Source: Sapria himalayana (lineage: Eukaryota > Streptophyta > Magnoliopsida > Malpighiales > Rafflesiaceae). Taken from it: a stretch of 64,000 bases of DNA. The stretch is taken from positions 2,969,022-3,033,021 of the forward strand of contig JAREIK010002450.1 in the NCBI GenBank assembly GCA_029783825.1, given 5' to 3'. The translations under genes were made by a program, and so were the position numbers. How positions within the stretch are numbered: position 1 is the stretch's first letter; every line of letters starts with the position of its first letter. The notes under the pieces were generated by a model. That model had not been told where the DNA came from. It searched no databases and was given only the letters and a program-made list of their open reading frames with translations. Positions 10,531 to 21,599 of the stretch are shown one piece after another.

Positions 10531-11989
10531 TTTTTTTGTTTGATGGGAGCACCTAACTCATTTGGGATGCCCCAATCAATATATAAGGGATTTTATGTAT
10601 GTTGAGTAATATTCAAATTGTATTGAGTTGTGTAAAATTCTAACACAAAAAAAAAGAATAGTTAAAATATTATATAGATTATCATACATGAAAACCCTTT
10701 ATATAAAGGGCAAAATGAATGAGCAATCCGCACGATAGCTGCTTAAATTAAAGCATAAAGAAAAGTCAAGAAAAATAAAAAAAACTTTAAAAATAAAAAA
10801 TAAGAAATATCAATATCTTCTGTTATGCTGGTGTATATATGTTTACAATACGCAATTTGGATAAAAGAAAGGTAAGTTGAGGCCTTTTCTAGATCTTCAT
10901 GAAGTTATTTGTTGACTACTTTATTATTTGAGTGTATGTCGTAGTCATATTTTTATCCTGAATCTTTTTCATGAGAAAGAAATAATTTATCTTGATGTAC
11001 TATGTTTATTTGTAAAATATTAAATTGGAAGTTATATGTCTTGGTCCATTATAATTCACTTTTATATGTTTTGTTTGCTCCTAAAAAATTAGATTGATGC
11101 TATATGTCTTATTACTTAATTTTCACCGTAAAATATAATAGGAGAAGAGAGTATATACTCAATCTTAGTGAAGAGATGTCATATTCAAAGTATCTCTAAT
11201 TTGATTAAATTAGAGGCTTCACATTATAAGTAAAGTTAATACTTTGATCAATAAGAATATTTGTTAGAGTACAATCTAAAAGACTAATCTTTGTAAGAGT
11301 ATTAAATACATATTTTCTTTGTGACAAGATAATACTCATTGTAGAATAAGTCACATTCATACCAAAAAAATATTTGAGTCTCACAAATATTTTTGTGAGA
11401 AACAATGTCTGAATGTATTCTTTAAGTTTAGTGATTTTCAACTCATCATTTCTCATAATTATAGTCTCATTCATGTAAATAATTAACAAAATTATCTTGT
11501 TATCACGACTTATCCAAAAGAACAAAGAAGAATAAATAATACACGTGTAATATAAACGTAGTGATTACTTATAAAAATCTCACAAACTAAACTCTTAGTG
11601 ATTTTTTGAGATCATATAATATCTTTAGCAATCGGTAAGCAATAATTGACTATAATGATTAAAATCCAAGTGATTGCTCCATATATACTACCTCCTCAAG
11701 GTTACCTGAAGAAATATATTTTTCACTAGTAGCTAAAGTATATTTACACCAAATATATGAGTATATCACATCCTTACAATTCTAGTTTGAAGGTAATCTA
11801 CCTTTTCATCTGGATATGTCATCACAATGAATACTCACCTACAATCAATAATAATTTTTTTTGAAGGTTATAATAATAATTTTAAAGTTCCATTAGAGTG
11901 GATGATATTCATCTCATATATCATGATGTAACTCCATCCTGAATGAGATAATGCTGCAGGAGACTTGAGTGTACTAGTATAATTAAGAA

Positions 11990-13030
11990 AAATAATAATA
12001 GAAATAAAAGAATGAATAAGATGAAAATATCATAAAATATATGAAATTATGTATTAAGTATAACTTTATTTCTTCTGGAGAGAAATTTGAAGATCAAGAT
12101 CAGAGTGACTGCCTGTAGGCTTTTAGCTCCTTAATAGGCTAGTCTCTGGTTTGATTATGCTGGATATGTTTATCACACCTTGTAAAAATTCCAAGTCTTT
12201 CATGGTCAAGTGTCTTAGTTGTCAATTTAATATAAGTCTGTACTAGTGTAGACTCTTGTAATACTACATCATCAAGGTTTGAATGAGATCTTCATAATTG
12301 GCACTCTCATTTTTTTTAGATTTAATATAATTTGAATTTATTGGTAGGTTTAATAATTTCATTGGAATAACATAAGACTCTATATCAACATGATTAGATA
12401 TAACTAACGAGTGATCCTATCTACCAATTAGTGGTCAAGGAAAGGTTATCGGTAACAGAGCAGTGGAAAGAATAAGTATAAAAAAAGTAATATCTATGCT
12501 TACTAAAATCTTATTAGTTATTGATGACAAACACTTGTATCTTTTTTGACTACTATAGTATAAAAAAATTACTCAAGGTTCTAGATGTTAGTTTGTCTCA
12601 TTTTGAAGAGTGATCGAAAATAAAATAAGTATATTCAAAATTTTAAGAGATAAACTAAATACTTTTTTTTTCTCTCTCTCTCTAGGTTGTAAGACTTGGA
12701 AGGCTATGCGCTGAGAAAGGAGATAAGAGAGAATGTAATTGATGAGATAAATTATGGTTAAAATTTTTTTTCCAAAAATATTTTGGAACACACATTTCAA
12801 GTGAGAGTGTATGAATCTTCTCAATTCGACATTTATTTTTCCTTTTATTTATCTTATTTTTTGGGATGTGCAAACACAAAAAGTATGATGTATAATTTCA
12901 TGTTCATATACCATGTATTATATTAGTTTGATATATATTTTAATAAATTATCACTTTTTATTTTTTTAATATTTTATATAAAATTGAATTTTTATTATTT
13001 TGTGAAAAGTCTGAAAAATAAACAAGACTT
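11990..13030. other. Unassigned AT-rich stretch inside the copia relic
   Basis: No recognisable domain. It holds a short CT-run (tctctctctctct near 12671) and decayed, stop-filled sequence. It probably contains remains of the integrase-to-RT linker plus unrelated insertions. Confidence 0.35.
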
Positions 13031-13399
13031 GTGATTAGTCACAAAAGAGATATATCTAATTATATCTTGAGCAACTATCAACAAACATGATTAGATACCT
13101 AAATCTCTATTTGATCGTATCTCAACTAAATTCTCATATGTCTGAGTATATCAGAATAGATAAGACATCACTTAAATCAGATTGATTTGTATGATATGAA
13201 GCTCTAGTAAGCTTTCCTCATTGATAGCCCTACACTCTATGGTTGAAATATCTTTAAGATTAATATAAAGTATTCTCAATTTGATCCGTGTTGGGTCCTC
13301 TAGTTGAGAATTTACAAACAATGAGTCCAAAATTCTTTTATAGAGGAAGATCTTACTATGGAAGTAAGTTCATATAATATTGCATGTGCAATCCTAAAT

Positions 13400-13515
13400 A
13401 GAGTATTTGTTAGAGTTTATCGATCCTACAAATAAATATCAGTAGAAGTAAAGAAAATATTAGAGTTAAGTTGTCTAGAAAAATAACTCACATAGAATAA
13501 ACAAATATGATGATT
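13400..13515 (-). repeat. Copy of a copia-related segment shared with 31035-31130
   Basis: The stretch gagtatttgttagagttt, then ctacaaataaatatcagtagaagta, then aaaataactcacatagaa parallels 31033-31130 (gagtattttttagagttt, then ctgcaaatgttagtagaagta, then aaaactcatagaa). Both lie at the right side of minus-strand copia relics, so it is probably LTR or leader sequence of that family. Confidence 0.5.
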
Positions 13516-14118
13516 AGTAATAAGCATGATATCAAAAAGTAATAAAGATTCAAGTTGAATAGTACCATAACTAATAATTTTTGAGCATTTTTTATTGATG
13601 ATAATTGTTGTATATAATTTATTTTGATTATATGTTTTGTATAATCAAAATATTTCTGTTTTAATATTTACATGTAAGTACAAGAAAGAAAATATTAAGA
13701 GGTTGTGAATACAGTAATAGCACAATAACAGAGGTCACGCTGTCTGGTCAGCGGGCCGAAGAATTTTTGGAGCAAAGCCTGACCAATCCGAGTGATCCGA
13801 CCCGCTATGGTTAATTAAACCAAGAAATTATGTTAATATAAATTATTTTTATTTTATATTTTTGGGCTACTATCTTTCGGTGTGTGGTACTGTTCATCTC
13901 CGTTGTTTTCTTCTCTTCTGTATAATTTTCATCGCGATTATTTTTTGTACATAAACTATAAGATATTTTAGACTTCTATTTTGGTTATAAACTGTAAACG
14001 CACAAGTGGTTTTCTAGTGGATGCTAGTTGCTGTGTTGCACGGATACGGTTTGGAAGCGTCGTGTCCGCGTGTCGGACACCTGGACACGCGGACACGGGT
14101 CGGACACGCGTCGGATAC

Positions 14119-14150
14119 GTGTCCGATACGCCACGTGGCGTATCGGACAC
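14119..14150. promoter_or_regulatory. Perfect 32-bp palindrome centred on a G-box
   Basis: The half site gtgtccgatacgccac is followed exactly by its reverse complement, centred on CCACGTGG. A second GCCACGTGGC lies 20 bases further right (14170-14179). CACGTG is the core bound by plant bZIP and bHLH factors; binding here is inference. Confidence 0.85.
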
Positions 14151-14336
14151 AAATCCGTATGAGATATGCCACGTGGCGTATCGGATACGCGTCGGAGACG
14201 TATCCGACGAGTTTTCTGGAAACAGTCATTTACCTCCCGACGCGTCTTTACCTACCAACGCGTTGAGGAGCACACCGCCGACAGTGAGGAGCACGCAGTC
14301 GAGCCGCCGACTATACCTAAGGTAAGGATTTAAATC

Positions 14337-14460
14337 TGTATCGGGAGGGGGAGAGTTCGAAAATCAAAAATCGGGAGGTGGAGAGTTCGAAAATCAAAAA
14401 TCGGGAGGGGGAGAGTTCGAAAATCGAAAATCGAAAATCGAAAATCGAAAATCGAAAATC
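14337..14460. repeat. 30-bp G-rich tandem repeat followed by a 7-bp repeat
   Basis: Three 30-base units begin at 14341, 14371 and 14401 (tcgggagg(g/t)ggagagttcg, then aaaatcaaaaa). They run into five to six tcgaaaa units up to about 14460. Confidence 0.9.
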
Positions 14461-14560
14461 GGGAGGGGGGTTCGGTGGGGGGGTTTCGGGAGGGATTTTC
14501 GGGAGGGAGGGGGGGAAGTTTCTCTACGGGGGAGGGGGAGGGGGAGGGTGTTAGAGGTTT
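14461..14560. repeat. G-run region with quadruplex potential
   Basis: Many runs of 3-8 G separated by 1-6 bases (gggaggggggttcgg, gtttcgggaggg, gggggagggggagg). The + strand satisfies G3+N1-7 patterns repeatedly. Confidence 0.85.
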
Positions 14561-15424
14561 AATTTTATTTTAAATTATTTTAAAAAACAGAATTTTAAAT
14601 TATTTTAAAATACGGTATTTAAAATATATGTTAGAGTTAGAAGCTGTAACGGGAGGGGGCAGGAATTAGAAGGCTTAAATATATTTTTTTTATATTTTAA
14701 TTATTATTGTTTGTTTAATATATATACAAAATATAATAAATAAATAATTTATTTTAATTTTAAATACATAATTTTAAGAATAATAATAAATATGCAATAT
14801 TAAAATATGGAATATTTAAATATGAATACTCTTGTTAGTATGTATTATGTAATATTTAGTAATATATAATATGTAAGTATAATAGTTTTTGTTATATAAT
14901 TTATTTTAAATAAATTATTATTTTATGAAAATAATAAAAATATAATGAAAAATATAATAAATTATTGATGGAGAAAAAAAAATAAGATTAAATTCAATTT
15001 TGAATTAATATAGATTATTTAAAATGCATAATTTTTTTTCATGCAGAATTATATAATAAAATGAGTTGTAATTCTGAGCCTTCAAGTAATCAAGAAAATA
15101 TTCAAGATGTTGATGATATTTATATTTAATTTTTTTTTCATGCCGTGTCCTAGCCGTATCCGTATCCTAGTTTTTTGAAATTTGCCGTGTCCCCGTATCC
15201 TGCCGTGTCGTATCCGCGTGTCCGTATCCGTGTTCGTGCAACATAGGCTAGTTGTATTGAACGACTAGTGAACCACATTATTTCGTGCATTTCTATTGTG
15301 ATTTTTGTTTTGTTTTGTTTTTGATTTTGTTGTGCTTGGATTGTGGTTGTGGATATATTATTTATTGTTCTTTGTTATCTTCCTCTTCTGAATCACAAAC
15401 GTGGAAGCAAAATTGCCCAACAAT

Positions 15425-17221
15425 TGGTATCATAGTGGGTTTTAGAATTTTTTTTTTCGAGCAATTGTGCAAATGGATCTTGTGATTTTTTTTTTGTAAA
15501 ATGATATTTTGTTGAAATGACTTTAACCCTAAACATCGTGGTCGAGAAATTTAACGGCAGAAATGGATTTAGTACTTGGCAGATTAAAATGCGGACCTAT
15601 TTGAAGTATTTTGATATTTGGAGTCCTCTTGTTCAAGGTTTTGGTCCTCACACTGTTATTGCTCTTGGAATAACAGAGGCAGAGGCTTGGGGACGTGAAG
15701 AGAAAGTACACTCCACCATTCTACTAAGCCTGTCTGCGAGGTAGTAGATGAAAAATCTGTTGCATGACTGTGGTTCAAGCTTGAGTCACTGTATATGACT
15801 AAATCACTAACGAACAAGTTTCTATTGAAGAGAAGGTTGTTCACACTAAGGATACAAAAGGAAACTTCTTTGAAGAAGCATCTGGATAATTTAAACATCT
15901 TTATGGACATTAAATATGTAGATGCTAAGGTGAAAGATGAGGATGCTACGCTTCTGCTCTTAGTCTATCTTTCTCTTTCCTATGAGAATTTTGTCGAATC
16001 TTTCATAGTGGGGAAGGAGATCACTCTAGAGGATATTTGGTCTATATTGCACTTCAGAGAGATGAGGTAGAAGGCTGCTATTGAAAGAATAGAGCAACAC
16101 TCGGCTGGATTGGTGGTGAAAAATAAGAAGCTACAATCTGTTCTATTCAAGAAGAAGGGGAACAAGCTCTAGAAGAGGTCAAAGGAGGGTAATGCTTATC
16201 ACTACTGCAAACAGAAATGACATTAGAAAACTGAATGCTCGAAGAAGAAACCAATGCTGAAACAGCAGGGTCAGCCTAATCTCTTACCTGCTGCTGCCAC
16301 GGCCTTTGATGACTTGGATGATAGAGAAGACCTTGTGCTGGTAACCTCCACAATGATCATAAGATCAGACTCTTGGATCTTAAACACTGAGGCTTCCTTC
16401 TATATAAGCACTCACTTAGAGTGGTTCAATAAATTTGACATGAAGGAAGCTGACAATGCTGTGATGGGGAATAACCAACCTTGTAAGGTAGTTGGAATTG
16501 ACATAATGAGACTGAGTACATATGATGACCGAATAGTCTAACTTTTCAATGTAAGGTATGTTATTGAAATGACAATGAATCTAATTTCTCTTGGTGTTCT
16601 AGATGATGTCATACCGAGGAGAGCCGTCATTTAAAGATGAAGTTGACCTTACCAAACTGTGACACATGCGGCTCGCACATATGGGAGAGAGATATAAAAA
16701 TTCTCTCTGATCTTAATCTTTTTGTTGATCATAGAGTCAGTAAATTAAATTTATTTAATCATTATGTTTTTGGTAAGAAACACAGAACTAAGTTCGGTAA
16801 GGGCATATGCTGTACAAATAATATCTTGGATTATATTCATGATGACTGTTGGGGTCCTTCTAGAGTCACATCGCTTGGGGGTGCTCAATTTTATTTATGT
16901 TTAGTTGATGATTATTCCAGGATATTTTAGGTATTAATGATGAAATATAAATATGAGACTTTTATAAAGTTTAAGTAGCGTGTTAGTTTAATAAATCAAA
17001 CACAAAAGAACGTTAAACTGTTACGAACAAATAACAGTCTAGAATTTTGTTCGTTTGAATTTAAAAAATTTTGTAAGATCAGAGGTATAACCAGACACAA
17101 AACGGTTAGATTCACTATTCAGTAGAATGACATTGCTAAAAGAATAAATCAAACTCTTCTCGAGAGAACTAGATGTATGCTCCATCTAGTTCTTTTCAGT
17201 AGTGATGATCATTAAGGGGAG
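15425..17221 (+). mobile_element. Ty1/copia deletion derivative (gag-protease-integrase; RT lost)
   Basis: The primer site is TGGTATCATAG at 15425. gag (UBN2 type) at 15517-16180 reads VEKFNGRNGFSTWQIKM, then LKKHLDNLN, then EITLEDIWSIL, with one stop and one shift. A broken zinc knuckle lies near 16200-16240. The protease motif at about 16369-16404 is SWILNTEASFYI, with the catalytic Asp changed to Asn and Gly to Glu. The pre-integrase and integrase part runs 16637-17200 (YIHDDCWGPSR, LVDDYSRIF, then INQTLLERTRCML). Immediately after that the polypurine tract AAGGGGAG (17214-17221) follows, so all of RT and RNase H has been deleted. Not capable of transposition by itself. Confidence 0.88.
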
Positions 17222-18519
17222 TGTTGGGTAATATGAATAATTATGAATGACCTCTTTATTCACTATGAAAACTTTATAATTGCTCGTGAAGGCTTTTATG
17301 TTTCTTTTTACATAATTAAATATTGTATCTAATTATGATGATTTCTAACTCATATAATTAGGAGATCTAAATTAATGAATATAGACTATTCTATCTAATA
17401 TAAGTTAACAGATTAGTTTGTGGCAGTATTAGTACCCTCAAAATGTTATGATTATGAGTGTAATCTTTAAATGAGTATATTTATCTTGATCAATTAATTT
17501 TAAAATAAGAATTTGAGATATACAATCATATTGATGAAATGTGATTGATGAATATATTAACATTTCTAGGTACAAAACTTCCTAGTATATTGTGCAAGAA
17601 CCAAATACAGTCTTCAAACTTCCATCTAAGGAATATCATAAATAAACAAGCAATCATATTTTAATAATTGCTCATTTTCTTGTAATAATATTAGTAGTTG
17701 ACCATTATTGTTAATTAACTTATCTCCAATACAATGTTGATATTAGAAGACAAAAATTAAAATAATTTAATTTACTAAATTAAAATATGGTATAAGTATT
17801 ATATTTATAAGAAAAATTGGTAAAATAAAATATTTTCCTACACTATGGTGCACAACTATATAATATACCCTTTATAATAAAAAAAAGGCTTATGTACAAT
17901 AATCTACAACATACCCATTTGTTATTATTTTTTTTAATTTTTGGGTTTTAATTAAAGTTGTTCGTGTGTATTTTTGTAGTTGAGACGTCAATGCTATATT
18001 TTTAGTTGTGTGCTTGGAAGAAAAAATGTATATTCATTCGATTGATATCATATGAATGAAATGAAATATAATTTATTTTGAAGAAACAAAATAGAAGAAG
18101 AACAAATTAATGAAATTAGGAGAAACAGCTTAAACTTGTTTATATGGATTAGATGAAAGTAACAATATTATTTGATTTCATTGTGAATACTAGTTTAAGA
18201 ATGTGATAAGTTTCATTTGAAAGTTTGAAGACAAGATTTTGAGTATTATTTCAGCCTTAGATCTAGAAATTATGCATACTATTAATATGTATGGCCCTCA
18301 AGTTGATTCATATAAAATTATTATAAAGAATATTTAGTAATTTAATGGTGTTATAATTTATTATTTTATTTTATTCTTTTTTTTTGTATTATTGATGTTG
18401 GAACTTAGCTTATGATACTTCAATTTGACAAGCCTCTTATAAAAGTGCTTGCTTATATACATTTTGCTACATGTGATTTTCATTAGTGTGGTTATTAATG
18501 TTTGTGTTATTTTTTTACA
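17222..18519 (+). mobile_element. LTR and flanking sequence between two copia elements
   Basis: The left part begins TGTTGGGTAATATG right after the polypurine tract and is the start of the 3' LTR of the preceding element; its right edge is not defined. The right part ends at the primer site at 18520 and should contain the 5' LTR of the next plus-strand element. The middle (17600-18350) shows nothing I can name. Confidence 0.45.
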
Positions 18520-18908
18520 TGGTACTAGAGTAGTGCATGTGATTTTATATGAATCAGAGGTGCACAATCATGTGTGCCACTGTGAGTGATGTTGCACATC
18601 TAATGTGTGTGATGGGCATAATCGCCCACAACTTCTACACCATGAGGTGGTGGCATTGAAAAATGACATAGATCTAGGGTGATTTTTAGCATAATTATTG
18701 AACCACTAAAACCCTAATTATTGGGTGGAAGTCATATTTTTGGAGTTGAAAATTTGCATGCATACTGACGACATTAAGTGAGTTATTTTTTGAAAATCCT
18801 AATTTTTGAGTAGTAGATTATAAGTCCCAAAATTAGGATTTCAAATTTTTGCAGTAGCACACTAGGCCCTTAAAATCCTAATTCGGGGGTTGTATATTTT
18901 GTAAAACT

Positions 18909-19676
18909 TAAAGTTTTAAAAGGCAAAAGAGTAAGACAGTATTTTTGTGTTGGCGAGGTGAGGCGTAAGCTTTGAGGTGTTAAACATAAGTTTTTTGAGC
19001 ATCATAATATACAATTAATTAATATTTCAAAATATATAAATAAAATAACATAAATAAAAAAATTAACTAAGAAACAATATGGAATATTATTATAATTAAT
19101 ACTATTTATTAATTTGATAATTTTATCAAATTTTCAAATTAAAATTTTATTTTAACTTTTAATAAATTTTAAATTTTAAATTATTAAATTCATTCTTTTT
19201 ATTTTAAATTTAATTTAATACTATTTATTAATTTAATTATTATCAAAATTTAATAAATTTGATAATTTATAAAATAAATTTATTAATGTTTTTTTCTTTG
19301 CCCTTGCTCTTGCCTTTGCACTTCTCTCTTGCTTCTCGCCCCTTGCCCCTCTTCCTTGCCCCTTGCCCCTCTTCCTTGCCCTTTGCCCCTCTTCCTCGCC
19401 CCTCTTCCTCGCCCTCGCCCCTCTTCCTCGCCCTCGCCCTCGCCCTCGCCCTCGCCCTCGCCCTCGCCCTCGCCCTCGCCCTCGCCCTCGCCCTCGCCCT
19501 CGCCCTCGCCCATCTCCCTTGCTCCTCGTCCCTCTCTAACGAGCTCCATTGTGGAGCTTGATAGAGCTCGTCGAGTTCTGTTGAGCTTGATGCTTTTTTA
19601 ACACATTGAGGTAATTTATTAATGCCTCGCCTTGAGGCATATGTCAAGGTGTTAAAAAATGATTTTTAAAACATTG
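18909..19676 (+). mobile_element. Non-autonomous hAT-like element, GTTTTAAAAGGCG family, copy 2
   Basis: It starts TAAAGTTTTAAAAGGC and ends TTTTTAAAACATTG, with 8-bp flanks gtaaaact and gaaaaacc (6 of 8 match). The AT-rich left part (catcataatatacaattaattaat..) matches copy 1 at 8495-8560, and the right end carries gcctcgccttgaggc as in copy 1. The centre is different: CT/CCTCG-rich on this strand where copy 1 is G-rich. No transposase is encoded; the 88-126 codon frames are products of the hexamer repeat. Confidence 0.7.
19426..19511. repeat. (CCCTCG)14 hexanucleotide microsatellite
   Basis: About 14 pure hexamer units, preceded by degenerate cttgcccctcttcc units from about 19340. It lies inside the hAT-like element. 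Confidence 0.97.
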
Positions 19677-20536
19677 GAAAAACCTCAAATTTAGGGCTCC
19701 AAATTTAGGCAATGATACGTTGTGTTCTCAAAACCCTAATTTGGGGTGATAGATTTGGAAAACCTAAATATTAGTGTTCCTAATTTGGGTAGAATCTAAA
19801 TTAGGGTTTTTTTTGTGTTTATTTGTACTAAATTTTGGTTGATTTTTCTTTTGGATGATGTATTGAGCATAAAAAGTGGTTGTCATGGAAAAGATAAATA
19901 CAAAAGAACTTAATTCATTCTATAAATTGTAAGAGGATGAGTCATATCAGAAATAATTGTAGGATATTATTTCTAGAAAAGATATCGAGAGCACTACATA
20001 TAATTGAGAGAGATAGGTTGATTACTTAATCTACCTAGGGGTCTCCAACAAAGTCTTCTCATCGTAGCCCTTTTTAAAGGGTGATATTCAGGATTCCTTC
20101 CTAGTAGAGCAATAATAGGCCTTTCATGACCTTCATGCATTCTTATTTTTGTATCTTGTTCATCTACTCGATGCTCTTGGATGATTAACTCATGAGTGAA
20201 TACTTATATTATAGATAATTATTTTTTTTATTATCTTTTATTTATGTTCTTTAATATTGTGGTTGTCAATTATAATTATTCAAAAATTATTATATATGAT
20301 ATTATTCAGTTTGATTTTTTTATTTTTTCTATGTATTTTGTTTGTTCTTGATTATCCTGATAGTATTTTTCCTTTAAGTAATATTTCTAGGTAATTTAAT
20401 AATAACTTTATATTGTTTTCATTTAATATTTATTTGTAAGATTAAAAGATTATGAGTAAGATTTTTTTTTTGGATTTGAGTAGGGTAAACTATATGTCTT
20501 CTTTCATACAGTAAAATCTCGTGAGTCTGTTGGATC

Positions 20537-20541
20537 ATTTG
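20537..20541. other. Target site duplication ATTTG, left
   Basis: It matches 25049-25053 exactly and brackets the minus-strand copia, giving the 5-bp duplication expected for copia integrase. Confidence 0.9.
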
Positions 20542-20761
20542 TAACAAATTTTGAGAAAATGGTTGAATGCTCATTTCTTTGATAATCTCTCCTTTAAATA
20601 AAAATTACTGTACAATAGATTATGATAATTTAGATCTTCAAATTTGAGTTATAATTTCTATCATAATCTTAGCAATGAGCTATAATTTTGATCTTCAAAT
20701 CTGAGTCATAATTTCTGTCATAATCTTAGTAATTGACAACCCACCTCCTCTGCCATTGATA
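20542..20761 (-). repeat. 3' LTR of complete copia
   Basis: 220 bp. It contains an internal 57-bp duplication (gatcttcaaat at 20633 and 20690, each followed by cataatttct), also present in the partner LTR. Confidence 0.93.
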
Positions 20762-20767
20762 TCCCCC

Positions 20768-21323
20768 TCAAATTGATGCTGGATGATAAGAAAGTATCAA
20801 TTTGGTAACCAGAAAATGATGCCATTGTCGTGAGAGAGCTTTAGTAAATATATTAGCAAATTGTTGATCGGTGGTGATGTGAGATAGAGAAATGACATGG
20901 ACATCATATGCTTCACGGATTGAGTGACAATCTACTTCTATGTGCTTGGTGTGCTCATGAAACATTGGGTTAGCAGTAATTTGGATAGTACCAGTATTAA
21001 TCGCATGAAGTGGAGTAGGTTCCATTTGAGGAAACCCAAGCTCGGCCAACAATTCTCAAAGCCAAACAATCTCAGAACATGCAGAGGACATAACACGATA
21101 CTCAGATTCAGTGGAGGATTTGACACTCGATCTTGCTTCTTGCTTTTCCAAGAAACAAGAGAGTTGCCAATGAACATGCACCAGCCAGTAATGGAATGTC
21201 GAGTGTCAGAACAACCAGCCTAGTCAGCATCACTATATGCAACCAAGTGAATAGGAGAATCCACAAGAAAGAAAAGACCTCGAGTAAGAGTGCCTTGCAA
21301 TTAGCTAACAATGCGACGAACAA
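20768..21323 (-). pseudogene. Copia RNase H domain, frameshifted
   Basis: Read in overlapping minus-strand frames: [10 protein letters not shown].. around 21200, [20 protein letters not shown] near 21130-21180, then a shift to [20 protein letters not shown] and [32 protein letters not shown]. This is the usual C-terminus of a copia polyprotein, ending just before the polypurine tract. At least two frameshifts separate the pieces, so no enzyme can be made. Confidence 0.9.
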
Positions 21324-21599
21324 TAGTCAAGTGAAGGTGCCGAGAGGCCTGCATAAATTGACTAACTTGTTGGACAACAAAAGAAATGTCCGGCCGAATA
21401 ATAGTGAGGTAATTCAAGCTCCTCACTAAACGTCTATGTTAGGAGGGATCAGGCAAAAAATTCACCCTCATCACGATGATATTTAACATTCACTTCTAAG
21501 GGAGTATCAACAGATCGATCATATTGAAGACCAATCAATGTAATTATCTTCTATATATATTTATGCTAATTTAAGAAAATACCAGCCACTTTAGAGTTC

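Larger units (their letters stand above)
10530..13640 (-). mobile_element. Ty1/copia relic, minus strand (integrase, RT, RNase H remnants)
   Basis: Read on the minus strand, 13050-13170 resembles the integrase start (FDLIYSD, then YLIMFVDSCSRY). 11205-11525 is reverse transcriptase: LLIIYMNETIIMRNDELKI in place of the family's YVDD block, then KLKEYIQT and LKYFFGMNV, SQRKYVF. 10880-11100 matches the RNase H tail. The YVDD catalytic motif has become YMNE, so the enzyme is dead, and stops and shifts are frequent. The 10530-10720 part (gatgggagcacctaactc) looks like LTR. 11990-12900 is poorly alignable and may be another insertion. Confidence 0.7.
14031..15246 (+). mobile_element. Non-autonomous hAT-like element, TGTTGCACG family, copy 1
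   Basis: The 1216-bp element has terminal inverted repeats CTGTGTTGCACGG and (reverse) CTATGTTGCACG, with a perfect 8-bp target duplication GCTAGTTG (14023-14030 and 15247-15254). The left 200 bases are packed with GGACACG/GGATACG words and a perfect 32-bp palindrome. Next comes a G-rich minisatellite (14340-14560), then AT-rich filler, then an inverted GTGTCCGTATCC-rich right end. No transposase is encoded. A diverged second copy in reverse orientation occupies about 31289-35935. The 8-bp duplication supports the hAT superfamily; the family name is not known to me. Confidence 0.85.
13735..15424 (+). mobile_element. 5' LTR region of plus-strand copia, split by a hAT-like element
   Basis: The sequence immediately left of the primer binding site (15255-15422) continues leftwards at 14022 once the inserted 1216-bp element and one target duplication are removed. 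The joined piece reads ..ggttataaactgtaaacg..agtggatgctagttg / tattgaacgactagtg.., plausible R-U5 of a Tork-type LTR. The left LTR edge is not determined: I could not find the TGTTGGGTAAT start seen at 17222, so 13735 is approximate. Confidence 0.4.
18708..19815. repeat. Degenerate ~80-bp repeat in copia leader (AAAA[C/T]CCTAATT units)
   Basis: Units start at 18708, 18793, 18872 and 19730. Subtracting the inserted element and one 8-bp duplication, the last start becomes about 18954, giving spacings of 85, 79 and 82. Each unit begins aaaa(c/t)cctaatt and includes further ttaggg/aaattta words. The array predates the hAT-like insertion that splits it. Confidence 0.6.
18520..20541 (+). mobile_element. 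Older plus-strand copia, 5' part (leader and zinc knuckle)
   Basis: The primer site is TGGTACTAGAGTAG at 18520-18533. A repeat-filled leader follows, interrupted by a 768-bp hAT-like element (18909-19676). Around 19927-19980 the translation reads NCKRMSHIRNNCRILF, a zinc-knuckle remnant, then decayed pol. It resembles the element at 58291-60240 closely (CKRIDHTKDNC). It stops abruptly at 20541 where a complete minus-strand copia inserted (duplication ATTTG), and resumes at 25049. Confidence 0.65.

Noticed and set aside
14023..14329. Four overlapping frames of 60-114 codons around 13968-14325
   Set aside because: They overlap on both strands over the palindromic subterminal region of the hAT-like element and match no family.
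19259..19647. Open frames of 88-126 codons with Ala-Arg, Gly-Glu or Pro-Ser repeats
   Set aside because: Produced by the CCCTCG hexamer array inside a hAT-like element.
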